A stretch of 64,000 nucleotides of DNA from Diplocloster modestus (GTDB lineage: Bacteria; Bacillota; Clostridia; Lachnospirales; Lachnospiraceae). Positions 8,362-17,828 of this stretch are shown here, one piece after another. The translations under genes were made by a program, and so were the position numbers. The notes under the pieces were generated by a model. It worked only from the letters and a program-made list of their open reading frames with translations, was not told where the DNA came from and ran no database searches. Position 1 is the stretch's first letter, and each line of letters starts with the position of its first letter. The stretch covers positions 62,001 to 126,000 of the forward strand of contig NZ_JAHQCX010000004.1 in assembly GCF_019042245.1 (NCBI RefSeq), given 5' to 3'.

Positions 8362-8985
8362 TTAGAATTCTTTTAATTCCTTTCTGAACTGGTTCATAAA
8401 CTCTATATTGCGCGCAGCGCGGTAATGTTCATTCTGAATGATCTGATGCATGGTTTCCACACACTCTTCCAATACATCGTTGACGATCAGGTAATCATAT
8501 TCCTCGATCCCCTCCGCCTCCTCGGCAGCTCTCTTCAACCTGCAGCGGATCGTGTCACAGTCTTCTGTGCCTCTGTTTTCCAGCCGCTTCTTCAGATCGC
8601 CTGAGGTGGGAGGTGTAACAAATAAAAGCAATGCCTCGGGAAAATCCTTTTTCACCTGTCTGGCCCCCTGGATTTCTATCTCCAGGATCACATCTTTGCC
8701 AAGAGCCATCTGTTCCTCCACATAGGCCTTCGGCGTACCATAGTAATTATTGACATAACAGGCGTATTCTATAAGCTCCTGTTGTGCGATCATCTGTTCA
8801 AATTCTTCCCGTGTCCGGAAGAAATATTCCCGGCCGTCCTGTTCTCCCGGTCTGGGAGATCTGGTGGTCGCCGATATGGACAACGCATACAGATCCTGGT
8901 AACGGCTCAGCAACCCTTTCATCAGAGTACCCTTTCCGGCTCCGGAGAATCCGGATACCACCGTCAGAATCCCTTTCTTATTCAT
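8362..8985 (-). CDS. gmk: Guanylate kinase
   Basis: 207 residues; phosphorylates GMP to GDP. The P-loop is GFSGAGKGT (residues 12-20), with Phe in place of the common Pro. The GMP-binding segment includes [17 protein letters not shown], and the lid region has RLENRGTED. It overlaps the end of remA by 8 bp. Placement between remA and rpoZ is the conserved arrangement. Confidence 0.96.
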   Translation of the reverse strand: MNKKGILTVVSGFSGAGKGTLMKGLLSRYQDLYALSISATTRSPRPGEQDGREYFFRTREEFEQMIAQQELIEYACYVNNYYGTPKAYVEEQMALGKDVILEIEIQGARQVKKDFPEALLLFVTPPTSGDLKKRLENRGTEDCDTIRCRLKRAAEEAEGIEEYDYLIVNDVLEECVETMHQIIQNEHYRAARNIEFMNQFRKELKEF

Positions 8986-9256
8986 CCATATCTTCCTCTT
9001 CTTTCGTCAAATATTCGGAATCATTGGAGACACGTCTGGCAATCGTCTCCGGCTGCAGGGCCGACAGCACGATATGGTCGTCGTCCATGACGATCACACC
9101 CTTTGTCTTGCGTCCCTGCGTGGCGTCCACAGCTCTTCCGTCTTCTTTTGCTTTTTGGACCATTCGTTTTACGGGAGCTGCTTCCGGACTCACCACCGCG
9201 ACAATCCTGCTGGTATTGACTCCGTTTCCAAATCCTACATTGATCAACCTAGCCAT
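8978..9256 (-). CDS. remA: RemA-like regulatory protein (DUF370)
   Basis: A 92-residue small DNA-binding protein. In Bacillus subtilis RemA activates biofilm-matrix and osmoprotection genes. Family hallmarks: [11 protein letters not shown] near the start, [15 protein letters not shown] in the middle and [29 protein letters not shown] use the ATG before Ala-Arg-Leu at 9256; an in-frame ATG two codons upstream is possible. It sits between yicC and gmk as in most Clostridia. Its targets here are unknown. Confidence 0.92.
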   Translation of the reverse strand: MARLINVGFGNGVNTSRIVAVVSPEAAPVKRMVQKAKEDGRAVDATQGRKTKGVIVMDDDHIVLSALQPETIARRVSNDSEYLTKEEEDMDE

Positions 9257-9271
9257 GTGCATCCATTTCCT

Positions 9272-10150
9272 TTACTCAATGTTCTGAATCTGTTCCCGTA
9301 CTTTTTCTATTTCTGTTTTCAGATCGATCGCCACGTTGGAGATCTCCATATCGTTCGCTTTCGACAGGATCGTATTGGCCTCCCGGTTCAACTCCTGCGC
9401 GATAAAATCCAGTTTTCGGCCTACACCGTCCCCTGCCGACAGAGCCGCCTTGGTTCCCGCTATATGGCTGCGCAGACGGACCATCTCTTCATCCACACAG
9501 ATTTTATCCGCATAGATCACTACCTCCGTGGCGATCCGGCTTTCCTCGATCTGTGTGTCAGCCAACAGCTCTTTCACCTTTTCCTCAAGCTTTTCCCGGT
9601 ATTCCCGGATGATTTCGGGAGAACGGCGCTCGATCTCATCCACCAGCACAGTCATCCCGTCAAGCTTCGCCAGCAGATCATTCTTCAAATGCTCGCCTTC
9701 CACGAGTCTGGTCTCTACAAACTGTTCTGCCGCCCCCTTCAATGCCTCTTCCAGCAGCGCCCACAGCTCCTTCTCATCCGGAGCCTGATCCTCCAGCGTA
9801 AACACCTCCGGAAGTCTCGCCAGAGTAGACACATGGATACTGTCTTCCAGCTCAAAATCCTGAGCCATCTTCTTCATATACTGAAAATACTCGGCTGCGA
9901 TGTCCGAATTATATCGAAGCGCCAGTTTATTTTCTGTGAAATCTTCATATGAAATAAAGACATCCACCTTGCCTCGCTGTATGTAATTCTTCAACAGACT
10001 GCGGATTGCTGTCTCGAAAAAAGCCAGTTTCTTAGGCATTCGGATATTGATGTCCAGATAGCGGTGGTTAACCGCCTTCATTTCGACCAGAAACTTCCTA
10101 TTCTCATCCTGAGCCTCACTTCTGCCAAAGCCCGTCATACTTTTTACCAT
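9272..10150 (-). CDS. YicC/YloC-family endoribonuclease
   Basis: 292 residues. It starts with the diagnostic MVKSMTGFGR and ends IDLKTEIEKVREQIQNIE. The E. coli homologue is an endoribonuclease that promotes decay of some small RNAs. The start at 10150 is set by AGGAGAAAAC upstream and by the family N-terminus; a longer reading frame lacks support. It is the first gene of the remA-gmk-rpoZ run, behind a strong promoter. Confidence 0.94.
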   Translation of the reverse strand: MVKSMTGFGRSEAQDENRKFLVEMKAVNHRYLDINIRMPKKLAFFETAIRSLLKNYIQRGKVDVFISYEDFTENKLALRYNSDIAAEYFQYMKKMAQDFELEDSIHVSTLARLPEVFTLEDQAPDEKELWALLEEALKGAAEQFVETRLVEGEHLKNDLLAKLDGMTVLVDEIERRSPEIIREYREKLEEKVKELLADTQIEESRIATEVVIYADKICVDEEMVRLRSHIAGTKAALSAGDGVGRKLDFIAQELNREANTILSKANDMEISNVAIDLKTEIEKVREQIQNIE

Positions 10151-10205
10151 GAAAGTTTTCTCCTGTCTTCGGGATTTCTGCGCACAGGAATCCATAATAT
10201 TTTTC

Positions 10206-10234
10206 ATTATAACTGCTTTTGCGGGGCACGTCAA
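10206..10234 (-). promoter_or_regulatory. Strong sigma-A promoter of the yicC-remA-gmk-rpoZ run
   Basis: Minus strand: TTGACG (10229-10234), 17-bp spacer, perfect TATAAT (10206-10211). The transcript starts near 10199, about 50 nt upstream of the yicC ATG. Confidence 0.8.
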
Positions 10235-10302
10235 TGCGGTTTTTCGTTAAGCTGTCCCGATCAGATTTGATATTCGCTATATAATCTCCACCGTACTTTT
10301 TC

Positions 10303-10515
10303 TCACCATGCTTCTTTTTCTCTGCACAATTTATCCACCCGAAGCACCTGAGTCCTTACTATACTTCCACAGTTCGTGCACACCGTATGCTCCAGCGGGC
10401 TGCCGTTGCCGACCATCCTGCCTACAGGAAAGATACCGTTTCCGGCAGTGGTCGCTCCCTTTACAAATTCATTTCCCCCGCAATACGGGCATGTATCTAT
10501 TTTAATTTCTTTCAT
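10303..10515 (-). CDS. Small zinc-ribbon protein
   Basis: 70 residues with two knuckles, CPYCGG near the N-terminus and CTNCGS further on, spaced to form one four-Cys zinc site. There are no membrane segments. The ATG at 10515 is preceded by GAGAGG at 7-nt spacing. It lies 15 nt after the next zinc-ribbon gene, so the two are probably co-transcribed. The function is unknown; such short ribbons often act as protein-protein adaptors. Confidence 0.8.
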   Translation of the reverse strand: MKEIKIDTCPYCGGNEFVKGATTAGNGIFPVGRMVGNGSPLEHTVCTNCGSIVRTQVLRVDKLCREKEAW

Positions 10516-10530
10516 AACCATTCCTCTCTT

Positions 10531-10761
10531 TTAATCATGCAATCGTAAATCATCCTGATCAATCAGAAACTTCCTGCATTGCTCACAGTAGAACACCTTT
10601 ACCGTCACTTCGTCCATCATAGAGGTCAGCTTAATTCCTTTCACCAAAGGTGTGAAATTCAATAATCCCTTATCCTTATCAGCTGGAATCCATTTGAGAG
10701 CATATCTGTCCTGCGAAATACTTCCAACAACCATCTCTCTATCACAATATGGGCATTTCAT
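10531..10761 (-). CDS. Small zinc-ribbon protein (DUF6487-like)
   Basis: 76 residues starting MKCPYCDREMVVG, with a second CxxC (YCEQCRKF) near the C-terminus. The core between them (KWIPADKDKGLL) recalls the DUF6487 family, named from memory. The start is the ATG after GAGGAGG; a TTG seven codons upstream overlaps that site. It forms a pair with the gene at 10303-10515. Function unknown. Confidence 0.82.
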   Translation of the reverse strand: MKCPYCDREMVVGSISQDRYALKWIPADKDKGLLNFTPLVKGIKLTSMMDEVTVKVFYCEQCRKFLIDQDDLRLHD

Positions 10762-10831
10762 AAGAACTTCCTCCTCACTCAAATTCCCATTTATAGACCC
10801 TCTTTTTCATCTAAGGTGAATTTGGGGCAGT

Positions 10832-12421
10832 TCATATCTTACTTTTATAGATTTCATGAAGTCTGGTATACAGCGGTGATAATCTGCCATATATCTTTTT
10901 AAAGATTTCCTCATAGAGAATCCGGTAGATTTCATGCTGCTCCATATCTGGCCTGAAGGTATCCCGGACAGAAACCATCTGCTCCACCGCCTCCTTATAA
11001 TCCTTAAATTCCCCCATACCGACGAAGCATGCGATCGCGCTGCCGATTCCTGAGACCTCATGGGACTGCGCCCTCTTCACCGGCAGGCCGAACATGTCGG
11101 CCGTAATCTGGCAGATCTCATCGCTCTGGGCTCCTCCGCCTCCTACGAAGATCTCCTGAAATGTGTGGCCCGACTGCTTTTCCAGAAGCCGCATCCCATC
11201 CAGCAGGGCAAAGTTGATCCCCTCAATAATAGCCCGGTAAATATGTATTCTGGTATGCACGTCGGAGAAACCGATGATCGCCCCTTTTGCGGAAGGCATG
11301 GTGGTATTCGGCGTAAAATAAGGCTGAAGAATCAATCCCTCACACCCGGCGGGTATCTCCTGTAACCGGCGGTTCAGCAATTCCTCCGCGGGTATCCCCA
11401 ACTCTTCGGCCGCTGCCATCTCCTTCTGGGCAAACTCCTTTTTAAACCAGGACACCAGCCAGTACCCCCGGTAGATTTCTATCTCCGGGTTATAATGTTG
11501 ATTCAGAATCGCCGCGTAAGGCGGGATAAACCGTTCCGGCTCCACATACCGGTCTGTGGTAAAGGATACCGTGGCCGTTGTTCCAAAACTTATGGCCGCC
11601 TTCTCCCGGGAAATACATCCCAGTCCGAGGATCTCGCACGCCTTATCCGACCCTGAAGCGATCACCGGAAGCCCTTCCCTTAGGCCTGTATCTGCCGCTG
11701 CGGCCGCCTGAATACACCCCAGACTGCTGCCCGGCTCCCGGATTTCACACAATTTTTCCGCCGGGATATCGAACACCGGCCGGGTCAGTGCCCCTTTTTT
11801 CTGCCAGTTCCGATCCCTGTGGTCGAACGGCACATGGCCGACCATGCTGGCCGCGGAGTCTGCCATGTTGCCCGTCAGCCGAAAGATCAGGTATCCGCTG
11901 ATCAGCAGAAACTTGTATGTCTGCTCCCATATTTCAGGCTCATTCTCCATTACCCAGTTACACTTGGATTTCCGGTACTGCATATCGGCCGTCTTATCCA
12001 TCCCGATGCTTTTCAGCATGACCCGGGCCATTTTGGAGAAGCCAGGCCGCCCCTTCGCGCTCCGGTTATCCAGCCACACAAAGGCATTTCGAAGAGGCTT
12101 TCCCTCCTGATCCACACAAAGAGTAGTATCCCGGATCGTCGTGACTGATACGGCCTCGATCTTCTCCCATTCTGCCGGACAGCCGTCCTTTAGTTTTCCA
12201 GCCGCCAGACAAATTTTTTCATAGTAAAATTCCGCCCGTTGCTCTGCCCAGTCCGTTTCCGGGGAGAGATAGGGAGGATCATGTTTTTCCGTCACCTTTG
12301 CCTTTATGTCACCGCGGTTGTTCACCAGCAACGCACGGGAGCTCTGCGTCCCCACATCAAACACCAGTACGATACGCTCCGTAAAGCCCTTCCCCGCATT
12401 TTTGCCTATACTCTCCTCCAT
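10832..12421 (-). CDS. FGGY-family carbohydrate kinase, substrate unknown
   Basis: 529 residues. The N-terminal ATP/phosphate motif is VFDVGTQSSRALL (about residues 19-31), and the C-terminal FGGY domain has the adenosine-motif GGGGAQSDEICQITADMFG. FGGY kinases phosphorylate polyols or sugars such as glycerol, xylulose or erythritol. It is the last gene of a five-gene operon with glycerol-phosphate-type oxidoreductases, 68 nt after the alkyl-DHAP-synthase-like gene. That context suggests a polyol whose phosphate is then oxidised. I do not call it glpK because its close subfamily cannot be told by eye. Confidence 0.85.
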   Translation of the reverse strand: MEESIGKNAGKGFTERIVLVFDVGTQSSRALLVNNRGDIKAKVTEKHDPPYLSPETDWAEQRAEFYYEKICLAAGKLKDGCPAEWEKIEAVSVTTIRDTTLCVDQEGKPLRNAFVWLDNRSAKGRPGFSKMARVMLKSIGMDKTADMQYRKSKCNWVMENEPEIWEQTYKFLLISGYLIFRLTGNMADSAASMVGHVPFDHRDRNWQKKGALTRPVFDIPAEKLCEIREPGSSLGCIQAAAAADTGLREGLPVIASGSDKACEILGLGCISREKAAISFGTTATVSFTTDRYVEPERFIPPYAAILNQHYNPEIEIYRGYWLVSWFKKEFAQKEMAAAEELGIPAEELLNRRLQEIPAGCEGLILQPYFTPNTTMPSAKGAIIGFSDVHTRIHIYRAIIEGINFALLDGMRLLEKQSGHTFQEIFVGGGGAQSDEICQITADMFGLPVKRAQSHEVSGIGSAIACFVGMGEFKDYKEAVEQMVSVRDTFRPDMEQHEIYRILYEEIFKKIYGRLSPLYTRLHEIYKSKI

Positions 12422-12489
12422 ACCCCTGCCTCCATTTCTAATTCCTTCAAAATATACGATCGTTTTACTACCCTGCGCACTTTTCTTAT

Positions 12490-14229
12490 CTACTGTATAT
12501 CCTCCCGCAGGAAACGTTTCTCCTTTTCCTCCAGATCAAGGCCCAGAGTCCCCCCCGGATTCATCATATAATCCGGATCAAAATAGTCTTTAAGCGCTTT
12601 GAATACCCCGTACTCGTTCCGGCCAAGCTGACCTTCCAGCCAGGGCGCGAACATTTTCCCGATTCCATGATGGTGGCTCATGGCGGCTTTGGACCGCTGG
12701 ATCGCGTCCAGGATCGTGGCATGATAGGCCTTGAACTTCTCGGCATCGCTCATTCTGGTGATAAATATAAAATACAGATTCGCCCCCTGGGGATAGCAGT
12801 GCGACATATGTGTGGTCACAATGGTATTCGGCAGCCTGTGGCATACCTCTCTGACTTCCCTGTGAACCCGGGCCATATTCGACCAGTTTACCGTACATTC
12901 CAGCGTATCCGTCATAATACCAAAATCCAGCATAGTATCCCTCAGGTACGGATCATTGAACCGTCCCTTTTCCCAGCTTTTGGTCACATAGGAGGTCAGA
13001 CTCATACCGCCGTACCGTCCGGCGATGCGTTTTATATTTTTCGCTACATTTTTGGCAAAGCCTTTTTCTCCATCACTGAATCCCAGGAACAGGCAGCGTT
13101 CCATATCTTTATATCCCCTTATGTCCAGAAGCTTTTGCAGCGGAGTCTCATCCACGTTGTAAAGGCGCAGCATCAGATTCGTCTCCTCCGGATCGGACAG
13201 CCGGAATACGGAAGAATATCCGGCTTCGCACTGCATCATCTCTCTGGCCGCCTCCATGGCTGTACTCCAGTCTTTAAATATATAGGAGAACCGCTTTCTG
13301 TTTTCCGGCATATAGCGGAATATCCGCAGCGTAACCTCCGTCAGCACGCCGAACGTCCCCTCCGCGCCCATCATAATCTGGTTTAAATTCGGCCCGGTAG
13401 CCTCTCTGGGATAGGAACTGGTCTTTACGACTCCGATCGGGGTGGCGTATTTCTGCCCTGCCACAATATCGGTAATACAGCCATAATAAGTGCTGTTCTG
13501 GCCCGCTCCCCGGGTAACCACCCAGCCTCCCACACTGCTGTATTCGAAAGACTGTGGAAAATGCCCGCAGGTGTACGGCCTCTTTGCCCCGAACAGCTCC
13601 TGCGCCCGGTTCAGGGTATCCTCAAGCTTTGGTCCCGACATCCCGGCCTGGACCGTGATCGTCTGATCCTGCTCCTGAAAGGACAAGACCTTGTTAAACC
13701 GCAGCCGCATATCCAGGGAAACACCGCCCTTGACCGGTTCCACCCCTCTCGTCACACTGCTGCCGCCACCGTAGACATACAGAGGGATCTTATGTGCAGT
13801 ACAATAGGCGACGATCTGCTCCACCTGTTCTGAGGTGTCCGGATACACCACCACATCCGGCACACAGTCCACCCTCTTCTGACGCAGGCGCAGGGCGTCA
13901 TAGCCAGTCTTTCCGTAAGCCACGGAAAGCCGCTCATAATCCCCGGTCGATACAAAATCTTTTCCCGCGATCTTCTCAAACGCTCTTATATGTTCCTCCG
14001 CCAGCGCGCAGGGAACCGACAGCTTCACCTCATCCATGCCGATATCACCGTCGTAATGCTCAAAGTCTTCATCTGTCATCTGAAATTTTTCTTTTATCAT
14101 TTTATAGAGGCTTTCCTTTGGATATTTCACAAAATCCGGATCACCCCAGCGGAAAATAGAACGGAAGCTTTTCTCAGGCGCCTGCTCCTTAACCCAGGCC
14201 GGCTCAAATTCTTTATACGGTTTATTCAT
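12490..14229 (-). CDS. FAD-binding oxidase resembling alkyldihydroxyacetone-phosphate synthase
   Basis: 579 residues of the VAO/FAD-linked oxidase fold. FAD-binding segments are DVVVYPDTSEQVEQIV and YGGGSSVTRGVEP. The later part matches AGPS: RFNDPYLRDTMLDFGIMTDTLE and the catalytic-type SHHHGIG. AGPS swaps the acyl group of acyl-DHAP for an alkyl group without net oxidation, and many bacterial homologues have unknown reactions. It overlaps DUF1667 by 8 bp within the operon. Either a redox step on a polyol phosphate or an ether-lipid role is possible. Confidence 0.85.
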   Translation of the reverse strand: MNKPYKEFEPAWVKEQAPEKSFRSIFRWGDPDFVKYPKESLYKMIKEKFQMTDEDFEHYDGDIGMDEVKLSVPCALAEEHIRAFEKIAGKDFVSTGDYERLSVAYGKTGYDALRLRQKRVDCVPDVVVYPDTSEQVEQIVAYCTAHKIPLYVYGGGSSVTRGVEPVKGGVSLDMRLRFNKVLSFQEQDQTITVQAGMSGPKLEDTLNRAQELFGAKRPYTCGHFPQSFEYSSVGGWVVTRGAGQNSTYYGCITDIVAGQKYATPIGVVKTSSYPREATGPNLNQIMMGAEGTFGVLTEVTLRIFRYMPENRKRFSYIFKDWSTAMEAAREMMQCEAGYSSVFRLSDPEETNLMLRLYNVDETPLQKLLDIRGYKDMERCLFLGFSDGEKGFAKNVAKNIKRIAGRYGGMSLTSYVTKSWEKGRFNDPYLRDTMLDFGIMTDTLECTVNWSNMARVHREVREVCHRLPNTIVTTHMSHCYPQGANLYFIFITRMSDAEKFKAYHATILDAIQRSKAAMSHHHGIGKMFAPWLEGQLGRNEYGVFKALKDYFDPDYMMNPGGTLGLDLEEKEKRFLREDIQ

Positions 14230-14659
14230 CGTGTTCCTCCTCTTTTTTGCTCCCCAGCTTTCTGCCTTCGTTTTCTTTTCCAGTACTCTCCTTTTTAAGA
14301 TACCTTAAAAGGCTGCTGGTTGCAATCACATCCACTCCGAGTCCCAATACATCCGGCACAATCACATCGCCTCTGCCGACCGGTTCCTTTAGGACAACCT
14401 GGTTGATCTCCTGCATGACATCTTTGATCCTGTCTTTTGGTATTTCCGCTGAAACCCGTACCGGCAGCACCGGTACCGCCGCGAACTCCGTGCGGACCGT
14501 AGTGCAGATGGTCCGCACAGGGTGGAGTAACTCCTCTTTTGCAAACTGCTCTCCCCGCTTGCACAGGTTTCCGGTAACCCGGATGCGGTCCGCGTCTCCC
14601 TCCACGGTCAGGGCGCAGCCATTTGGGCATACGATACAGGTAAGTTTTTTCATGCTCAT
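14222..14659 (-). CDS. DUF1667 iron-sulfur-type subunit
   Basis: 145 residues. The N-terminal half has CIVCPNGCAL and GNLCKRGEQFA, giving four Cys in a pattern suited to an Fe-S cluster. The family is nearly always encoded beside a GlpA-like dehydrogenase and an FAD oxidoreductase, as here. Its start codon overlaps the stop of the preceding gene (ATGA). It may be a GlpC-like electron-transfer partner, but this is inference from neighbourhood. Confidence 0.88.
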   Translation of the reverse strand: MSMKKLTCIVCPNGCALTVEGDADRIRVTGNLCKRGEQFAKEELLHPVRTICTTVRTEFAAVPVLPVRVSAEIPKDRIKDVMQEINQVVLKEPVGRGDVIVPDVLGLGVDVIATSSLLRYLKKESTGKENEGRKLGSKKEEEHDE

Positions 14660-15930
14660 CCCATCACCTCTTTGATTTCAAACCGAAGTTGACCGCCCCT
14701 TTGAATCGGATATTTTCCAAAATCGATCTCCAGCCGCTCCATCTCAGGCGGCTTCAACTGGCTGTATTTTCTGGTATACACCACTTTCCCGCCGATCGAC
14801 ATGGTAAATACGGCGTTCTTAAGCACCTTCCTGCTTCGAAAATAGAGTACCGCCTTTTTGTCCCGGTCCTGATAGCGAAGCTGCTGGGGTACCAGGTATA
14901 AAAAAGATTCATCTGCCGAAAAGCCAAGGCACACTCCGGAATCCGAGTCATCCGCCTTACCCACCGCATAGGCCGCGGCGTATCTTCCGGCCAGTTCCCC
15001 GCTCTCCGACACATAGTCCACCAGATCATTTACATGCAGCGCATTTCCACAGGAAAAGACACCCGGCACTTGTGTCATAAACCGGTTGTCACAGACCGGG
15101 CCTTTGGACGCTCTGTCCATCGGTACCCCGAGCTGCCCGGCTACCTCATTTTCCGGGATCAGGCCCACCGACAGGATCAGGCCGTCGCATTCTATCATTC
15201 GGGCTGTTCCCGGAACCGGCTTCATCTGTTCGTCCACCTGTGCCACTTCCACCGCCGTAAGCCGTTCCTCTCCAAACACCCGGGTGACGGTATGGGACAG
15301 ATACAGCGGTATATCAAAATCCTCCAAACATTGGACCAGATTCCTGGTGAGTCCGGAAGGCGTCGGCTTTGCCTCATATACTCCCAGCACCTCAGCACCT
15401 TCCAGGGTGAGCCGCCTGGCCATGATCAGTCCGATATCTCCGCTGCCCAGAATCACGCACCGCTTCGTGGGGAGCTGCCCCAGCAGATTCGTAAAATGCT
15501 GAGCCGTCCCAGCCGTAAATATCCCGGCCGGCCGGGTCCCGTGAATCAGAACCTGCCTGGCCGTTCTCTCCCTGCATCCTGTGGCCAGTACTAACGCCCC
15601 CGCCTGATAATCCGTAACCCCGTCACGGTTCACCACGCTGACACAGAATCCTCCGCCGTCCTTTTTAAGCTCCGTGACAAAAGATGTGGTCAGAAAATTG
15701 ATTCCCAGTTCCAGTACTTCATCAATAAACCGTTCCGCGTACTCAGGCCCGGACAGCTTCTCCCCGAACCGGACGAGCCCGAAACCGTCATGGATACATT
15801 GCTTCAGGATACCACCGAGGCGTTCCTCCCGTTCTATGATCAGCACCCGGCTGCCGGCCCTGTGCGCGGCCAGCGCGGCAGCCAGACCCGCGGGCCCGCC
15901 GCCGATTACGATCACCTCATACGCTTTCAT
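14656..15930 (-). CDS. NAD(P)/FAD-dependent oxidoreductase (GlpB-position flavoprotein)
   Basis: 424 residues. An FAD dinucleotide motif VIVIGGGPAGLAAALAA opens the protein, and a second Rossmann motif (CVILGSGDIGLIMARRL) near residue 170 binds NAD(P). The loop GCRERTARQ and the segment FSCGNALHVNDLVDYVSESGE are typical of this group. It likely passes electrons between the GlpA-like enzyme and a carrier. I place the start at the ATG at 15930, behind a run of seven G; it overlaps the upstream gene stop at 15944 only if a longer start is used. Confidence 0.88.
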   Translation of the reverse strand: MKAYEVIVIGGGPAGLAAALAAHRAGSRVLIIEREERLGGILKQCIHDGFGLVRFGEKLSGPEYAERFIDEVLELGINFLTTSFVTELKKDGGGFCVSVVNRDGVTDYQAGALVLATGCRERTARQVLIHGTRPAGIFTAGTAQHFTNLLGQLPTKRCVILGSGDIGLIMARRLTLEGAEVLGVYEAKPTPSGLTRNLVQCLEDFDIPLYLSHTVTRVFGEERLTAVEVAQVDEQMKPVPGTARMIECDGLILSVGLIPENEVAGQLGVPMDRASKGPVCDNRFMTQVPGVFSCGNALHVNDLVDYVSESGELAGRYAAAYAVGKADDSDSGVCLGFSADESFLYLVPQQLRYQDRDKKAVLYFRSRKVLKNAVFTMSIGGKVVYTRKYSQLKPPEMERLEIDFGKYPIQRGGQLRFEIKEVMG

Positions 15931-15943
15931 CCAATCCCCCCCT

Positions 15944-17647
15944 TTACTTGGTTCTGCCATAGGTGATTACCGATCCTCTGCCGGCCTTCCTCACCTCGGA
16001 CAGGTCTGTATTCTCTTCCTCACTGATAATCTTCGCAACCAGCGGCATACAGAATCCGCCTTGACACCGCCCCATCCCCGGCCGCAGCCTCTTTTTGATC
16101 CCATCCACCGTAGCTACCGGCACCGGGGAGTGCAGCGCGTCCAGTATTTCCCCTCTGCTGATTTCCTCACAGCGGCACACGATCACTCCGTAATCCGGAT
16201 TCTCACGAATCAGCCGGTTTCTCTCTTCCTTCGGCAGTTCACGAAGCCTGGGAATCCCTTTCCTGACAGGATGAAACTCCGGGTTTTTCTCCACATTCCT
16301 CTCACGGCCAAGCTCTTCCACCACCATTTTTTCCACATCCAGAGCCACCGCTGGAGCCGTGGTCAGCCCGGGCGACTGAATCCCGGCACAGTGTATCAGG
16401 TTTTTCGTACGTCTCCCTTTCTCGATAATGAAATCCTCCTCAAAAGTAGCTGCCCGGACTCCGGTAAAATAGGTAATAATATCTCTCTGCGACAGCTTTT
16501 CTACCGTATGTACCTGCTTTTGGAAAACTGCGTCAATGGAAGCCTGCTCCGTAGCAAAATTCTCTTTCTCATAAGTTTCCACCGCATTGGGCCCCACCAG
16601 CAGGTTATCATCCACCGTATGCAGAATCCCGCCTCCCTTCGTATGCCCCGTCTCTTTTTTCACCGTCTTGAATGACACGATAGACCTGGTCAGGCAGGCG
16701 GATTTTTTGTCCAGGATGGAATTCGTTCCCCTTCTGGGATGAATCGAGTAAAAACGGTCCTGCGCCATTGCCGCAATGTCCTCAGCAAAGGTTCCGGCGG
16801 CGTTGACCACGAACCTCGGCCATATCCTGCCCCGGTTCGTCAATACGCTCTGAATCCTATCGTCCCGAACCTCCATGGAAAGTACCGCTGTATTCAAAGA
16901 GATCTTCGCCCCGTTGGCTGCCGCGTTCTCCCCATAGGCAATCGTCAGGCCGTACGGGCAGACACATCCCGCGCTTTCATTATAAAGGGCAAACTGATAA
17001 TCAGGATTCATCTCCGGTTCCTTCTCCTGCAGCTTTTTTCTCCCGATCACCCGTGTATCCTTCACACCGCAGATATATTTTCTCTCCCAGGCATACAGCC
17101 GGACCAGCGGATAACTCCACCAGCCGTGAAAGCCCACATACTGTCCGCAGCGCTTAAACGGCACATCCAGCTCCCGGCACACCCTGTCGTACATCCGATT
17201 CCCCAGCAGCACATAGTGCTGCTTTAGGCTGCCTTTCTTCAGGTCCACGCCCGGATGAACCTCCCCGTCATTTCGTCCTGACGCCTGGACCGCCAGGTCC
17301 GCTTCCTTCTCCACCAGCAGCACGGACAGCTTCCATTTCGTCAGCTCTCTGGCGATACTGGTCCCGGAGATCCCTCCGCCGATAATCAGCACGTCCGGCC
17401 GGGCCTCCTCCAGAGTGGAGTCGCTCTGCGCCGGCAGCCGCATTGGTTTTGGATCCATACCTTTCAGGGCGATGTCATTTACCACATGCTTATTTCCCTT
17501 TTTACTCACGCACATACTGCATGCTTCCACAACATCTTCCCAAGAATCCAGCCGGCCGGATACCACGATGCGGTCCGCTTCTTCCCGGACCTTCACCCGG
17601 CCCCCGAAACGTTTGCTAAGCTTTTGATTCCTCTTTTTTACATTCAT
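15944..17647 (-). CDS. GlpA-like FAD-dependent dehydrogenase with N-terminal extension and BFD-type [2Fe-2S] domain
   Basis: 567 residues in three parts. Residues 1 to about 80 are a basic, BON-like extension (FGGRVKVREEADRIVVSGRL) not usual in GlpA. A DAO-type FAD domain follows (DVLIIGGGISGTSIARELTKW). At the C-terminus is a BFD-like cluster domain with VCRCEEISRGEIL and GRCQGGFCMPL. It is predicted to oxidise a glycerol-3-phosphate-like substrate. It is the first gene of the operon, directly behind a good promoter. The extension is the odd feature. Confidence 0.87.
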   Translation of the reverse strand: MNVKKRNQKLSKRFGGRVKVREEADRIVVSGRLDSWEDVVEACSMCVSKKGNKHVVNDIALKGMDPKPMRLPAQSDSTLEEARPDVLIIGGGISGTSIARELTKWKLSVLLVEKEADLAVQASGRNDGEVHPGVDLKKGSLKQHYVLLGNRMYDRVCRELDVPFKRCGQYVGFHGWWSYPLVRLYAWERKYICGVKDTRVIGRKKLQEKEPEMNPDYQFALYNESAGCVCPYGLTIAYGENAAANGAKISLNTAVLSMEVRDDRIQSVLTNRGRIWPRFVVNAAGTFAEDIAAMAQDRFYSIHPRRGTNSILDKKSACLTRSIVSFKTVKKETGHTKGGGILHTVDDNLLVGPNAVETYEKENFATEQASIDAVFQKQVHTVEKLSQRDIITYFTGVRAATFEEDFIIEKGRRTKNLIHCAGIQSPGLTTAPAVALDVEKMVVEELGRERNVEKNPEFHPVRKGIPRLRELPKEERNRLIRENPDYGVIVCRCEEISRGEILDALHSPVPVATVDGIKKRLRPGMGRCQGGFCMPLVAKIISEEENTDLSEVRKAGRGSVITYGRTK

Positions 17648-17697
17648 TTTACCACGTGCCTTTCCGAGTCGCCTGTTTGACCGACTTTCTTATGTTC

Positions 17698-17726
17698 ATC
17701 GTATCAAAAGGTGAGGGAAAAGTCAA
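17698..17726 (-). promoter_or_regulatory. Promoter of the GlpA-like five-gene operon
   Basis: Minus strand: TTGACT (17721-17726), 17-bp spacer, TACGAT (17698-17703). A weak inverted repeat AGTCG/CGACT lies just downstream (about 17667-17686). Confidence 0.7.
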
Positions 17727-17785
17727 TGTTGGGTTTTTAGGGGTCTGAGGGAGAAATTTGGGGCGGGGAATTGCTGGGTCTTGGA

Positions 17786-17814
17786 TAGACTTTTGGAGGG
17801 CATACGGCTATAAT
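17786..17814 (+). promoter_or_regulatory. Promoter of the TetR gene
   Basis: TAGACT (17786-17791), 17-bp spacer, perfect TATAAT (17809-17814). The start near 17821 lies just ahead of the inverted repeat at 17829-17864. Confidence 0.7.
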
Positions 17815-17828
17815 AAATATATTGCAGA

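Noticed and set aside
10832..12421. Naming the FGGY gene glpK
   Set aside because: FGGY kinases share the motifs seen; glycerol specificity needs alignment that I could not do by eye.
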